Source: Opitutaceae bacterium
GTDB lineage: Bacteria; Verrucomicrobiota; Verrucomicrobiia; Opitutales; Opitutaceae
Direction of reading: 5' to 3'
Length of the DNA stretch: 64,000 nt
Assembly (NCBI GenBank): GCA_028284385.1
Contig: JANQRT010000022.1
Coordinates: 1-64,000 of the forward strand
The notes under the pieces are model-generated. The model was not told the origin of the DNA. It saw only the letters and a program-made list of their open reading frames with translations, and searched no databases. The position numbers and the translations under genes were made by a program. Of the stretch, positions 16,683 through 25,965 are shown piece after piece (the stretch's first letter is position 1; every line of letters starts with the position of its first letter).

Positions 16683-17810
16683 CTAACGATTTATCAGGTC
16701 CAGCAGTTCCTGATTGCCGTCTGTCTTCGAGAGCCGGGTGATCATCGTTTCCGCTGCGTCCTCGATTTTTTGCTGCACCAAGGCTCTGCGTAGAAAATGG
16801 ATGCCTTCCAAAACGTCTTCCTTGATCAGCAATTCTTCGCGACGCGTTCCGGAGGAAGCTATGTTCATGGCAGGGTAGATGCGCATGTCGGCAACCTTTC
16901 GATCGAGCACCATCTCCATGTTGCCCGTTCCTTTGAATTCCTGGAAAATCATTTCGTCCATTCGGCTTCCGGTCTCGATCAGAGCCGAGGCGATGATGGT
17001 CAGGCTTCCTTCCTCTTCGGTATTGCGAGCGGCGGCGAAAATCTGTCGAGGTTTCTCCAAGGCTCGAATGTCAAGTCCGCCCGACATGGTACGCCCCGAT
17101 TTCTTGGCGGAATTGTGGGCTCTGGCTAGACGAGTTATCGAGTCCATCAGAATCACCACGTCCTTGCCTACTTCGACTTGCCGTTTTGCCCGCTCGATGG
17201 CGAGGTCCGCGATGCGAATATGATTCTGCAAGTTCTCGTCGTTAGAAGAAGCCCACACTTCACCATTTATGTTGCGCCGAAAATCGGTTACTTCTTCAGG
17301 GCGCTCGTCGATGAGCAGGACCATGAGAAGCACTTCAGGATGATTGGCCGCAGTGCCTTGCGCAATGTGAGTGAGTAGGGTGGTTTTGCCAGTGCGCGGA
17401 GGAGCGACGATCAGTCCGCGCTGGCCTTTGCCGATCGGACAGAAGAGATCCATGGCGCGCGTGGTCAGGATCTTCTTGTCGGTCTCCAGCTTTATTTGCT
17501 CGTTGGGCGTTATAGTGGTGAGCTGAGTGTACTGCAGCTTCTTGCGGCGTTCGTCAACAGTCAGGCCGTCGACTGTATCGATGTATCGAACCTTTGGATT
17601 CTGAAATCTGGGATCCGCTGTGGCTTGAGCTACGATGTAGCTGCCGTCCTTTAGCTTGAAGCGGCGGATCAGCTCTTTGGGTACGAAGGGGTCTGTCGGA
17701 CGTTGCCGACCATTCTTCTCTACATCCAATAGCTGGCCGGTCTTCTTCTTGGTGATTTCGAGAACGCCTTCTACCGTTACTGTATTGTTTTTATCTTGCT
17801 CGTTATCCAT
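16683..17810 (-). CDS. rho: Transcription termination factor Rho
   Basis: Rho is the hexameric RNA helicase that ends transcription at Rho-dependent sites. I start at the ATG 17810 (375 residues), because the 17 residues before it carry no Rho similarity. The RNA-binding OB domain begins with TVEGVLEITKKKTGQLLDV. The ATPase domain has the Walker A block VAPPRTGKTTLL, then LLIDERPEEVTDF, VVILMDSITRLARAHN (Walker B) and MSGGLDIRALEKPRQIFAAA (R/Q-loop region). Compared with E. coli Rho (about 419 residues) it lacks most of the N-terminal helical extension. Few strong intrinsic terminators are seen in this window, which would fit heavy use of Rho. Confidence 0.95.
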   Translation of the reverse strand: MDNEQDKNNTVTVEGVLEITKKKTGQLLDVEKNGRQRPTDPFVPKELIRRFKLKDGSYIVAQATADPRFQNPKVRYIDTVDGLTVDERRKKLQYTQLTTITPNEQIKLETDKKILTTRAMDLFCPIGKGQRGLIVAPPRTGKTTLLTHIAQGTAANHPEVLLMVLLIDERPEEVTDFRRNINGEVWASSNDENLQNHIRIADLAIERAKRQVEVGKDVVILMDSITRLARAHNSAKKSGRTMSGGLDIRALEKPRQIFAAARNTEEEGSLTIIASALIETGSRMDEMIFQEFKGTGNMEMVLDRKVADMRIYPAMNIASSGTRREELLIKEDVLEGIHFLRRALVQQKIEDAAETMITRLSKTDGNQELLDLINR

Positions 17811-18009
17811 AACAGGGAGCTTAAAATCAGGAGTGAAACATGAGTGGAAAATCGGATACAAGGGCGCCTATTAGAGGTGATAAGCGAAACTAATCTGTAT
17901 CCAGTAATTCCTTTGAGGAGAATCATTTAACGCAATCCAAGTCTTGACCCTTTTCGGCTGAATTGGTCTACTCATTGACTTCAACCCAACCTATATTCAA
18001 GGAGAGATT

Positions 18010-19956
18010 GTGGCAGACAAAATTACTTCAGTAGCGCGTGATGGCGAAAAGATCCCGCCATCTCCCGAGTTCAAGAAACAGGCTACCGTTAGTAGTTTAG
18101 CCGAATATAAGAGGCTTTACTCGGAGTCCGTAAACAATCCGGAAAAGTTTTGGAATACTCAAGCGAAGGAATTGCTTCTCTGGCGCAAACCATGGAAGCA
18201 GACGCTCAAGTGGAAAGTACCTCATGCCAAATGGTTTGTGGGTGGCAAGCTTAATGTTTGCGAAAATTGCGTCGACCGCCACCTGGGAACTCCTCGCGAG
18301 AATAAGGCCGCGCTGATCTTCGAAGGGGAGCCTGGCGACCAGAAGACCTTAACGTACAAGCAGTTGCATGTGCAGATATGCAAGTTGGCCAATGTCTTGG
18401 AAGGGATTGGCATCAGAAAAGGCGATCGGATCACAATCTACATGCCCATGGTCGCCGAAGCGGTTGTCGCCATGCTGGCCAGCGCTCGCATCGGAGCGAT
18501 TCATACCGTTATTTTTGGAGGATTTAGTTCCGAGTCGATCAAGGATCGGATCCATGATTGCCAGGCGAAACTCGTTATCACTGCCGATGGGGGATGGCGT
18601 CGCGGAAAGGTGGTCGACCTCAAGAAGAATGTGAACGCCGCCTTGAAAAGCTGTCCTTCGGTGGAGCATGTTTTAGTGCTAAAACGAGCCGGGAATCGCG
18701 TCACCATGAAGAAGGATCGTGACCTGTGGTGGCATGATCTGATGGAGACTGCTAGCCATGTGCACAAGGCCAAGGCTTTCGATGCTGAGACGCCTCTCTT
18801 TGTACTCTATACCAGCGGAAGTACGGGCAAGCCGAAGGGCGTTTTACACACCAGTGGCGGCTACTTGTTAGGAACGACCATGACTTCGAAATACGTTTTT
18901 GATCTCAAGGAATCGGATACGTATTGGTGTACGGCGGATATTGGTTGGATCACGGGTCATAGCTACGTCGTTTATGGTATTCTCAGCAATGGTGGAACGA
19001 ACGTCATCTACGAAGGAGCTCCCAATCACCCAGGGCCGGATCGCTTCTGGTCTATGGTTGATCGGCACAAAGTAACCATTTTCTACACCGCTCCTACAGC
19101 GATTCGAGCGTTTATGAAGTGGGGTAGCGAGCATATTAAAAAGCATGATCTCAGCTCGTTGCGATTGCTAGGAACCGTCGGTGAACCTATCAACCCCGAG
19201 GCATGGAAGTGGTACCATAAGCGCATTGGTGGTGGGCGTTGTCCTATTGTGGATACATGGTGGCAGACCGAGACGGGCGCTATCATGATTACCACACTGC
19301 CGGGAGCGGCTGCTTCTAAACCAGGCTCTGCTGGGCTTCCTTTCTTTGGCGTCGTTCCCAAGGTGTTTGACGACAATGGCAAGGAAGTCCCCAAGGGACA
19401 TGGCGGCAAGCTCGTGCTTACTGAGCCTTGGCCCTCGATGCTGCGCACTCTTTATGGTGACGACAAGCGCTACAAGGATCAGTACTGGAGCGAGTACAAG
19501 GACGTTTATTTCTGCGGCGATGGATGCCGTCAGGACAAGGATGGCTACTGGTGGATTGTCGGTCGAATTGATGATGTATTGAATGTTTCAGGACATCGTC
19601 TTGGAACTGCTGAAATTGAAAGCGCTTTGGTGAGCCACACGGCTGTGGCTGAATCGGCAGTGGTTGGGCGACCGCATGACATTAAGGGAAGCGCGGTTGT
19701 GGCCTTTGTTACGCTGAAGGAAGGTCAAAATGGTAATGACGATTTGAAGACGACCCTCAGAAATCATGTCGGCAAGGAAATTGGAGCCCTGGCGAAGCCT
19801 GACGAGATTCGTTTCGCAAGCGCCTTGCCCAAGACCCGCAGCGGTAAGATTATGCGTCGTCTGCTGAAGGACATCGCAGCCGGCAAGGAAATCAAACAGG
19901 ATACTACTACCCTGGAAGACCTTTCCGTCGTCAAGCAGTTGCAGGCCCAAGGTTAG
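18010..19956 (+). CDS. acs: Acetyl-coenzyme A synthetase
   Basis: Acs activates acetate to acetyl-CoA through acetyl-AMP. The 648-residue length is usual. The start is GTG preceded at good distance by GGAGAG. Motifs include [15 protein letters not shown], the phosphate-binding [51 protein letters not shown] and the C-terminal [16 protein letters not shown], whose Lys is the known acetylation site in this family. It is a single gene. It could recover acetate produced by fermentation, and the BMC-associated kinase further along runs the opposite kind of chemistry. Confidence 0.97.
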   Translation: MADKITSVARDGEKIPPSPEFKKQATVSSLAEYKRLYSESVNNPEKFWNTQAKELLLWRKPWKQTLKWKVPHAKWFVGGKLNVCENCVDRHLGTPRENKAALIFEGEPGDQKTLTYKQLHVQICKLANVLEGIGIRKGDRITIYMPMVAEAVVAMLASARIGAIHTVIFGGFSSESIKDRIHDCQAKLVITADGGWRRGKVVDLKKNVNAALKSCPSVEHVLVLKRAGNRVTMKKDRDLWWHDLMETASHVHKAKAFDAETPLFVLYTSGSTGKPKGVLHTSGGYLLGTTMTSKYVFDLKESDTYWCTADIGWITGHSYVVYGILSNGGTNVIYEGAPNHPGPDRFWSMVDRHKVTIFYTAPTAIRAFMKWGSEHIKKHDLSSLRLLGTVGEPINPEAWKWYHKRIGGGRCPIVDTWWQTETGAIMITTLPGAAASKPGSAGLPFFGVVPKVFDDNGKEVPKGHGGKLVLTEPWPSMLRTLYGDDKRYKDQYWSEYKDVYFCGDGCRQDKDGYWWIVGRIDDVLNVSGHRLGTAEIESALVSHTAVAESAVVGRPHDIKGSAVVAFVTLKEGQNGNDDLKTTLRNHVGKEIGALAKPDEIRFASALPKTRSGKIMRRLLKDIAAGKEIKQDTTTLEDLSVVKQLQAQG

Positions 19957-20144
19957 TTCATAGGTTATTAGGTTGTAGGTAGTTAGGCTACTAGCAATGA
20001 TCGTAAGATCATAGATCCGTGATACTATCGCGGCTCAAGAGACTGTCTAATGCCGCTCCTACGACGCTTATCTTTTTTACCCGGCCGAAAAATCTGGATT
20101 TTTTAGGGGTGCCAAAACGGCGATTGAAGTGATATGTAATTTAG

Positions 20145-20735
20145 ATGCTAAGAGGTTCAAAAAAGTGCGGGTTTTGGCTTCGAGGCGGATTCTCTCTGCT
20201 TGAGCTTTTTATCGCCATGTCGGTGATCGCCGTTCTTACGGGTCTTGGCATTGCCCTTTATCCAAGTGTCATGGATTCTCAAAGACAGAATCGAGCTAAA
20301 GCGGACATCGCTGTACTTCAAGCGGCTCTCGAGCAATACAAGACCCGATTCGGGATGTATCCAAAAAGGCTTGCTGCTGATACTGATATGGAGGTTCACA
20401 TATTTAATTCTTTAAACGGTAAAGTCACCCCTGATGGAAATGCTACGCAAGTCGAAGCCATGCTTAACTTGAGTGTTCTCGATCTGCAAAACGATAACTA
20501 TCCTGATTTCAACGACAACACATCGGATTCCTGGGTGGCCAATCGTGTTGTCGATCCTTGGGGAAATCCTTATTTGTATCGATTTGATCCCGACAAAACG
20601 AGCTATGCCAACTGGAACAACTTTCGCTACGCGCTTTTCTCTGAAGGACCCGATGGCGATTCCGACGATGTTTCGAACGAAGGCTTCTATGATCCAGAGA
20701 CTTCGAAGAACGAGGATAATATTTATGCGGAGTAG
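20145..20735 (+). CDS. Type II secretion GspG-like major pseudopilin
   Basis: A 196-residue prepilin. The type III signal is RGG-FSLLELFIAM: cleavage after Gly15 leaves Phe at +1 and Glu at +5, followed by a 20-residue hydrophobic helix. The next segment, DSQRQNRAKADIAVLQAALE, then QYKTRFGMYP, is characteristic of GspG, as is the C-terminal globular domain with DPWGNPYLYRF and SEGPDGDSDD, which in GspG binds calcium. It heads a run of overlapping genes, the last codons overlapping the next start by 11 bases. No GspE, GspF or secretin gene is present here, so the machinery would have to be encoded elsewhere. Confidence 0.9.
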   Translation: MLRGSKKCGFWLRGGFSLLELFIAMSVIAVLTGLGIALYPSVMDSQRQNRAKADIAVLQAALEQYKTRFGMYPKRLAADTDMEVHIFNSLNGKVTPDGNATQVEAMLNLSVLDLQNDNYPDFNDNTSDSWVANRVVDPWGNPYLYRFDPDKTSYANWNNFRYALFSEGPDGDSDDVSNEGFYDPETSKNEDNIYAE

Positions 20736-21567
20736 GTCGGAAAAGATTTCTTATGGTAGGGAGGCTTGTCCCCAAGCCTCCGTCAAGATTCCGGATTTCG
20801 GAGGCTTGGGGACAGGCCTCCCTACCATTATATCTAACTATCGGATCCGTCGTAAGAAAGCTTTCACTTTGCTAGAGGTCGTGATCACGCTTTCCATTAT
20901 CGTTGTTTTAGGAAGTTTCGTGTATTTTGGTGGGGACTACGGATCTGAGAGTCGAGCGTTGCAGAGAGCGGCCACCGATTTGCATATGCTTCTTAGGACT
21001 GCTCGCTCTCAGGCTATTCTCGATGGTCGTGACGCTCGCCTGATTATCAATATCGACGAAGACGACTCCAACCGCTTTCTACGATATGCCGGGGTGATCG
21101 TGCGCGATGAAAACAACCCGGCTTTGTGGAAGGCTACGCACGGTGGGCTGGTCCTGCCGGAAGGAATTTATGTCGTTCCTCATGAGGGATTCGGAGACGG
21201 TGTTGCCTACGGAGATTGGGATGTTAGCGTCACCAATCGAAAGAGCGTTTACAAGTGTATCAATTCGAATCCCAACGCCTTAGCCATTGCCAATGTAGAC
21301 TATCCTTTGATTGACTCGGTGACCGATAACGCTGGGGGTGATCCTCAATGGATTGTGTACCAGTTTTCTCCTGACGGGAGCCTGGATGCTTCCGATGCGC
21401 CTGGATGCCCGCTTGGAGCTGCTGCAGTTGATAATCAGATTGTATTAGCTCCGGCTATACGGAATGCTAATGACGATGTCGAATTTAATGACAGTGAAAA
21501 CATTCTGGGTATCCGACTTCGCCAGAACGGAGTATCGGTCGCGGTGAATGACCCTCTCGATCTATGA
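20725..21567 (+). CDS. Prepilin-like protein, Verru_Chthon cassette D type (GspH-like)
   Basis: From the ATG at 20725, which overlaps the preceding stop, the protein has 280 residues. The prepilin motif is RRKKA-FTLLEVVITLSIIVV with cleavage expected after Ala46 (Ala instead of Gly) and Glu at +5. Thereafter SRALQRAATDLHMLLRTARS is typical of GspH/FimT-like minor pseudopilins. Its leader is unusually long: residues ~10-35 are encoded by a REP-like palindrome (20755-20826). True translation may instead begin after the palindrome at a non-ATG codon. The stop overlaps the next ATG as ATGA. Naming as Verru_Chthon D rests on gene order and prepilin features and is an inference. Confidence 0.8.
   Translation: MRSRSEKISYGREACPQASVKIPDFGGLGTGLPTIISNYRIRRKKAFTLLEVVITLSIIVVLGSFVYFGGDYGSESRALQRAATDLHMLLRTARSQAILDGRDARLIINIDEDDSNRFLRYAGVIVRDENNPALWKATHGGLVLPEGIYVVPHEGFGDGVAYGDWDVSVTNRKSVYKCINSNPNALAIANVDYPLIDSVTDNAGGDPQWIVYQFSPDGSLDASDAPGCPLGAAAVDNQIVLAPAIRNANDDVEFNDSENILGIRLRQNGVSVAVNDPLDL
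20755..20826. repeat. REP-like palindromic pair, stem family GGCTTG, inside a coding region
   Basis: Two hairpins in inverted orientation: GGTAGGGAGGCTTGTCCCCA onward (20755-20781) and its mirror ending CCTCCCTACC (to 20826). Each has a GTAG foot at the outer edge. The element lies wholly inside the 5' part of the GspH-like gene and is open in its frame. A close relative is at 25980-26051. Confidence 0.9.
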
Positions 21568-22064
21568 TTAGGCACTTCGGATATAGATCTGTAAGAGGTT
21601 TTACTCTCCTTGAAGTGGTCCTCTCTCTTGCCGTTTTCCTAGTCATTGCAGGTCCGGTGGTTGGCTTATTAGCCCTAACCGCAAGAAGCGGAGACCAACA
21701 AGCCAAAGCGGTTAATGCCGAGGAGCTGAAGCGAATCATTTCTAACGAGCTGGTAGCCGCGGTGGACGATCTTACCCTTGCTTGGGATTTCGATGCCTCT
21801 GCTGTAGCCTTGTTTGCAAATGAAGATCTGGAGCAAATCGCCTTTTCTTCCGATGCGACTTTTGCCGATCAGTTCAAATACTTCTTTGTCGATGTGCGTG
21901 ACCCGGTGGACATTGTTGCTGATGTCGACAACATTTACCGTATCGTGTTATTGGATATACGCTGGCCTGCCTATATCGAGAGTGGAGGAACGTGGGTTGA
22001 CAATCGAGCGAACGTAACGGGGATTGAGCAGATTATTGTTCCGATCGTCATCAATCAGCCATGA
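21564..22064 (+). CDS. Prepilin-like protein, Verru_Chthon cassette B type (GspI-like)
   Basis: The 166-residue protein carries the prepilin signal RSVRG-FTLLEVVLSLAVFL, with cleavage after Gly12 and Glu at +5. It is small, as minor pseudopilins GspI are. The start codon overlaps the previous stop in ATGA, and its own stop overlaps the next start the same way, so all are translationally coupled. The globular part shows no catalytic motif. Its role would be in the tip of a pseudopilus, by analogy with type II secretion; assignment to cassette protein B is from position and size. Confidence 0.82.
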   Translation: MIRHFGYRSVRGFTLLEVVLSLAVFLVIAGPVVGLLALTARSGDQQAKAVNAEELKRIISNELVAAVDDLTLAWDFDASAVALFANEDLEQIAFSSDATFADQFKYFFVDVRDPVDIVADVDNIYRIVLLDIRWPAYIESGGTWVDNRANVTGIEQIIVPIVINQP

Positions 22065-22999
22065 CAAAAAGCGGTAAAGGTTTCACGCTTATCGAGCTTA
22101 TCGTAGCCCTGGGAATTACAGCGGCCATGGGCTTCTTTGCCGTTAGCATCGCCATAGGCGTCGCCGATGTATGGAGTGTGGCAGAAGAACGATCAGCTGA
22201 GAGCGCCGAAGCCCAATTCGCCTTGGACACCATTGCCCAGGATCTCGAGTCTGCTTTCTTTTCCGAACAGGGCCTTACTATGTTTGCCGTTACCGCCCTT
22301 GAGGACGGTTCGAATTCGGGTAGATGGGTAGACGCATCGAGCTTAGCCAGACCGTCAACGCCGGATCCCTTTAATCCCACCGACGATCAGTACGGTTGGG
22401 CGGGAAGCTGGATTCGCTTTTTCACGGCTGCTCCCGGGTTGAATGCTGTCGGCTATCAATTGATACGTAGTCCAGTCGTTGGTTCCTCTAGCACGATCCG
22501 CTACAATCTGTACCGCGGTGTTGTTCGTATGGATCATACTCTAAATACCGGCTATGGTATCACCTTAAATGATTATTCAACTGCCGGTACTCCTACTCTT
22601 GGAAATCCTGTCGAAGTGGTGTCGCCCCGAGTCGAGAACATTATTCTGAGCAACGTCATCGATTTTGGGATACGACTCTACATTTATGATGAATCGGCCG
22701 AAGAACCTGGTGATGCCCCGCCAGGACTGCGCATCATTTTCCCTGCGGATGGCGTGAATCAGCTCGATGCTGCTGATGATGAGCACTTGGCCAACACGGG
22801 ACTTGGACTTGCTTACGGTTCGCGTTTTCCGGAAGCAGCTGAAGTGATCATTCGCGTCTTGGGTGAAAGCGGCTGGGAGCAGCTTGAGCTCCTAGAAGAG
22901 CAGGGCGGAACGGCTGCTGAATGGCAGCGAATAGTGGATGAGAATTCGACTGTGTATCGACGTTTTGTCGACATGAGAGCGAGACCTTTTGCGGGATGA
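22061..22999 (+). CDS. Prepilin-like protein, Verru_Chthon cassette C type (GspJ-like)
   Basis: The 312-residue protein begins MTKSGKG-FTLIELIVALGI, with a seven-residue leader, cleavage after Gly7 and Glu at +5. The region after the hydrophobic helix (SAEAQFALDTIAQDLESAFF) resembles GspJ. A large beta-rich globular domain follows and is longer than in standard GspJ (about 200 residues). The gene overlaps both neighbours by four bases (ATGA at the 5' end, ATGAGG at the 3' end). It probably assembles with the two smaller proteins encoded just before it; this is inference from type II secretion minor pseudopilin complexes. Confidence 0.82.
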   Translation: MTKSGKGFTLIELIVALGITAAMGFFAVSIAIGVADVWSVAEERSAESAEAQFALDTIAQDLESAFFSEQGLTMFAVTALEDGSNSGRWVDASSLARPSTPDPFNPTDDQYGWAGSWIRFFTAAPGLNAVGYQLIRSPVVGSSSTIRYNLYRGVVRMDHTLNTGYGITLNDYSTAGTPTLGNPVEVVSPRVENIILSNVIDFGIRLYIYDESAEEPGDAPPGLRIIFPADGVNQLDAADDEHLANTGLGLAYGSRFPEAAEVIIRVLGESGWEQLELLEEQGGTAAEWQRIVDENSTVYRRFVDMRARPFAG

Positions 23000-25965
23000 G
23001 GATGATTCGATATTGGAAGTCGAAAAAGGGATTCGCCTTGATCCTCGTGGTGGCGTTGGCAGGAATCATCGCCTTGCTAGCAGCTTCGCTGGTCTCTCTT
23101 TCCCAAGTAGAATCCGCCTCCAATCGCTACAAGACGCATCTGAGAACCGCTAAGGATAATGCTAGAGCCTCGCTCAATCTTGCGCTTGGCGACTTGCAGA
23201 TGTTCGCCGGGCGAGATCAGACCGCTACCGCTTTGGCAGACGGATTCCGTTCTCCAAGGGACGAGGATTCTAATGCCAATAGCGCTCCCGAGGACGCCTT
23301 GAACAATCGAATCTATCAACCCTTTTGGACAGGAGTCTGGGACAATGATCCTCTCACTGGAGATGATCCCGTTTGGCTTGTTACACGACCGCAGCGAACA
23401 GGAATGGACTTCAGTCCTGGAGTAGGAGGGGACTTGGCGGATCCGTTTGTGGATCCAAACGATGCGGGATTGACTACGGAGTATGTCGCTCTCGTTGGTC
23501 CTGCGACAGCGGAGTTTGCTGGTGGCTTGGGGAGCCAGGCGGATTTCAATGTGGCGGTACCTCTAGAAAGTTTTCAAACTGACTCTGCTCTCGGTATAGC
23601 TGGAAATGCGACGACAGGAAAATATGGATACTGGATTGGCGATTTAGGTACTAAAGCAAGTTATGCCGTTCCCCACCGATTGACCGACATCGGCCACGAT
23701 GATTACGCGAATAACCTTACCAACGGTTCACAAACCAGACTGGCCCAGATGATCGGTCAAACACAGACCATTTTGGAAATCGCGCCAGAGCTTCCGCCTA
23801 ATGCGATAAACATTCCGCTACTTGTATCTGATTTTCAGTTACGAAACAGTGTGCCAGGAGCCTCTTTTCTGACGCAGTTTACTGACTATGAAGCGGCAAC
23901 CCCATTCCAATATTCTTTGCCGCGCATCCGCCAAGGCTTCCACGACTACACGACCCTTTCGCGTGGTGTTCTTATTGATAGCTTGAATGGAGGCTTGAAG
24001 CGTGATCTTACACCACGCTTCTTTACTCTGGATCTCGATCCGGTGATTGATACGGAAATTCTACCTCATCTAAATATTGCTTATGCGTCGTCAACCGAAC
24101 CCATTCCTCAACGAAGGATTTATGACGCAGTTGATGTTTTTCCTGACAATGTTGTGACGACCTTGATCAATGAAAGGAGGCCTCGTATTGGTCCTGTAGT
24201 GACCGAATTTCATATCAACTTCGCCATCTATCTCGACAGGACTGGTGCAAACTTGAATGGAAGGCTTGAATACAATGGAAGTATCGAGCTTTGGAATCCT
24301 TATACCGGCTCTCTTGCGGATCCCAATGATGGATCCTTCACGGTTGATATCATCGGCTTTCCATCGATAACAGCAAACTACTTGGCTACTGATCCGGATC
24401 CCGATTTTTCAGATTCAGGGACGGCAGACCTTTCCAGTCATGTTAATACGAATGCATTTTCGCTTTCCATGGCTACGCCGCTACGAGCTGGTCAAACGCG
24501 ATCCTATTCGGGAGCCGATACCATAGTGATCGACGGGATAGGGACGGATACCAGGGTGCTTGATATCAGTTCCGACATTTCCTTCAACGATCCGACCCCA
24601 AGCAATACGGCTGATGATTCATTCGAGTTTAGGGTGACCGAAACTTTTGATCCAACCATCGTTATCCGTAACTCTAATGGTGAGGAGATCGCTCGGTATA
24701 CCATTCAAGACACCTATGATGCTTTTCCAGCGGGCGTTTTCGAATCGGTGAGTCCTATCGGAGATGCGTCGGCCACTTTCGGATACACTTGGGAAAGAGA
24801 AGATCCCCTGCTGGGTGGCGCAGATTGGTCGGATTTCGACCCTCGGATTGAAGCTATTGACGCCACCGAGCTCAATGCCTTTGATTCGGATCCTCGTAGC
24901 CTAGTCAATATTTCACATTTTATCCAAGATTCCACTACGCGAATCCTTGGCTATTCGGATCCGTTTAATGTTTCTCATGACGTTCCTGTTATTGAATTGC
25001 CAAGGCAAGAACTTGTATCGATGGCTGAGCTCCAGCATGCGGATCTATCAACAGGAATACGACGCCAGATTGGACGTTCTGTGGCTGATCTAGGATTGGC
25101 TACAAACTACAATAGATTATTCGACGAATATTTTCTATCAACCATTCCCCAGCCTGGTGTCGGTTGGAACGATGGGGATCCTTTTGCCAATGCTCGCATG
25201 AAGCCACAGAGAGGTGTCCCTCTAGCCACCCTTCAAAATGCTGGACTTAACTCAGCTCCAATGCTGATGCTGCAAGGAGCTTTCAACGTGAATTCAACTT
25301 CGATTGAAGCCTGGATAGCGGTTTTGAAAAGCATACGTATCAAATCATGGACCTTTCATGATGGATCAGGAGGTACGGATAGTATCGATTTTGCCAGTAC
25401 GGCTCCGGAATTTCAATTCGCTCACTATTCGCAGTCTGCCGAAGAAACTTGGGAGGTTGATGAATCGCAAAATATTCGAGAATCATTTCGGAGAGGATTG
25501 CGCTCTTTGACTGATGCTCAGATTGACGCGTTGGCCATAGAAATTGTTGAAAGTATCCGCACGAAAATAGATAATGACGGACCTTACGCAAATCTCACAG
25601 AATTTATCGACTCGGGAGATTTGGATACGGCTATCTTCAATGCAGGTCTCAATGATATAACTATTCTGCCTGGCTCGCCCCAATTCCTCAACCAAGCAAC
25701 CCTCCTGAACTCCTTGGCTCCCTTTCTAACAACTCGTAGCGATACTTTTCTTATTCGAGCATATGGTGATTCGAGAAATCCAAGTGATGAAAATGATATT
25801 ATCGCTCGAGCCTACTGCGAAGCAATTGTACAGCGCTTGCCAGACAAGCATCCAAGTGACGGGAATCCCACGCAGCCTATGCTGGCAACAAGTACTGATG
25901 TTGTCGATTTTGGCAGGCAGTTCCAAGTCATAGCATTCCGCTGGATGTCGGGGGAGGAGATATGA
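22996..25965 (+). CDS. Very large GspK-like prepilin, Verru_Chthon cassette A type
   Basis: The 989-residue protein starts with SKKG-FALILVVALAGIIALL: prepilin cleavage site after Gly12, but Leu rather than Glu at +5, as in GspK. The next segment NRYKTHLRTAKDNARASLNL resembles the post-helix region of GspK. GspK is normally about 300-330 residues, so this protein carries roughly 650 extra residues, rich in Asp, Asn, Thr and Ser, with beta-type patterns. The C-terminal part includes a helix-hairpin-like stretch (RRGLRSLTDAQIDALAIEIV). In verrucomicrobial cassettes the A protein is similarly large. It would be anchored in the inner membrane with the bulk in the periplasm. Confidence 0.8.
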   Translation: MRMIRYWKSKKGFALILVVALAGIIALLAASLVSLSQVESASNRYKTHLRTAKDNARASLNLALGDLQMFAGRDQTATALADGFRSPRDEDSNANSAPEDALNNRIYQPFWTGVWDNDPLTGDDPVWLVTRPQRTGMDFSPGVGGDLADPFVDPNDAGLTTEYVALVGPATAEFAGGLGSQADFNVAVPLESFQTDSALGIAGNATTGKYGYWIGDLGTKASYAVPHRLTDIGHDDYANNLTNGSQTRLAQMIGQTQTILEIAPELPPNAINIPLLVSDFQLRNSVPGASFLTQFTDYEAATPFQYSLPRIRQGFHDYTTLSRGVLIDSLNGGLKRDLTPRFFTLDLDPVIDTEILPHLNIAYASSTEPIPQRRIYDAVDVFPDNVVTTLINERRPRIGPVVTEFHINFAIYLDRTGANLNGRLEYNGSIELWNPYTGSLADPNDGSFTVDIIGFPSITANYLATDPDPDFSDSGTADLSSHVNTNAFSLSMATPLRAGQTRSYSGADTIVIDGIGTDTRVLDISSDISFNDPTPSNTADDSFEFRVTETFDPTIVIRNSNGEEIARYTIQDTYDAFPAGVFESVSPIGDASATFGYTWEREDPLLGGADWSDFDPRIEAIDATELNAFDSDPRSLVNISHFIQDSTTRILGYSDPFNVSHDVPVIELPRQELVSMAELQHADLSTGIRRQIGRSVADLGLATNYNRLFDEYFLSTIPQPGVGWNDGDPFANARMKPQRGVPLATLQNAGLNSAPMLMLQGAFNVNSTSIEAWIAVLKSIRIKSWTFHDGSGGTDSIDFASTAPEFQFAHYSQSAEETWEVDESQNIRESFRRGLRSLTDAQIDALAIEIVESIRTKIDNDGPYANLTEFIDSGDLDTAIFNAGLNDITILPGSPQFLNQATLLNSLAPFLTTRSDTFLIRAYGDSRNPSDENDIIARAYCEAIVQRLPDKHPSDGNPTQPMLATSTDVVDFGRQFQVIAFRWMSGEEI

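Noticed and set aside
20473-20724. Longer N-terminus for the GspH-like gene
   Set aside because: These codons overlap the end of the GspG-like gene in another frame and have no prepilin features; the ATG at 20725 is the sensible upstream limit.
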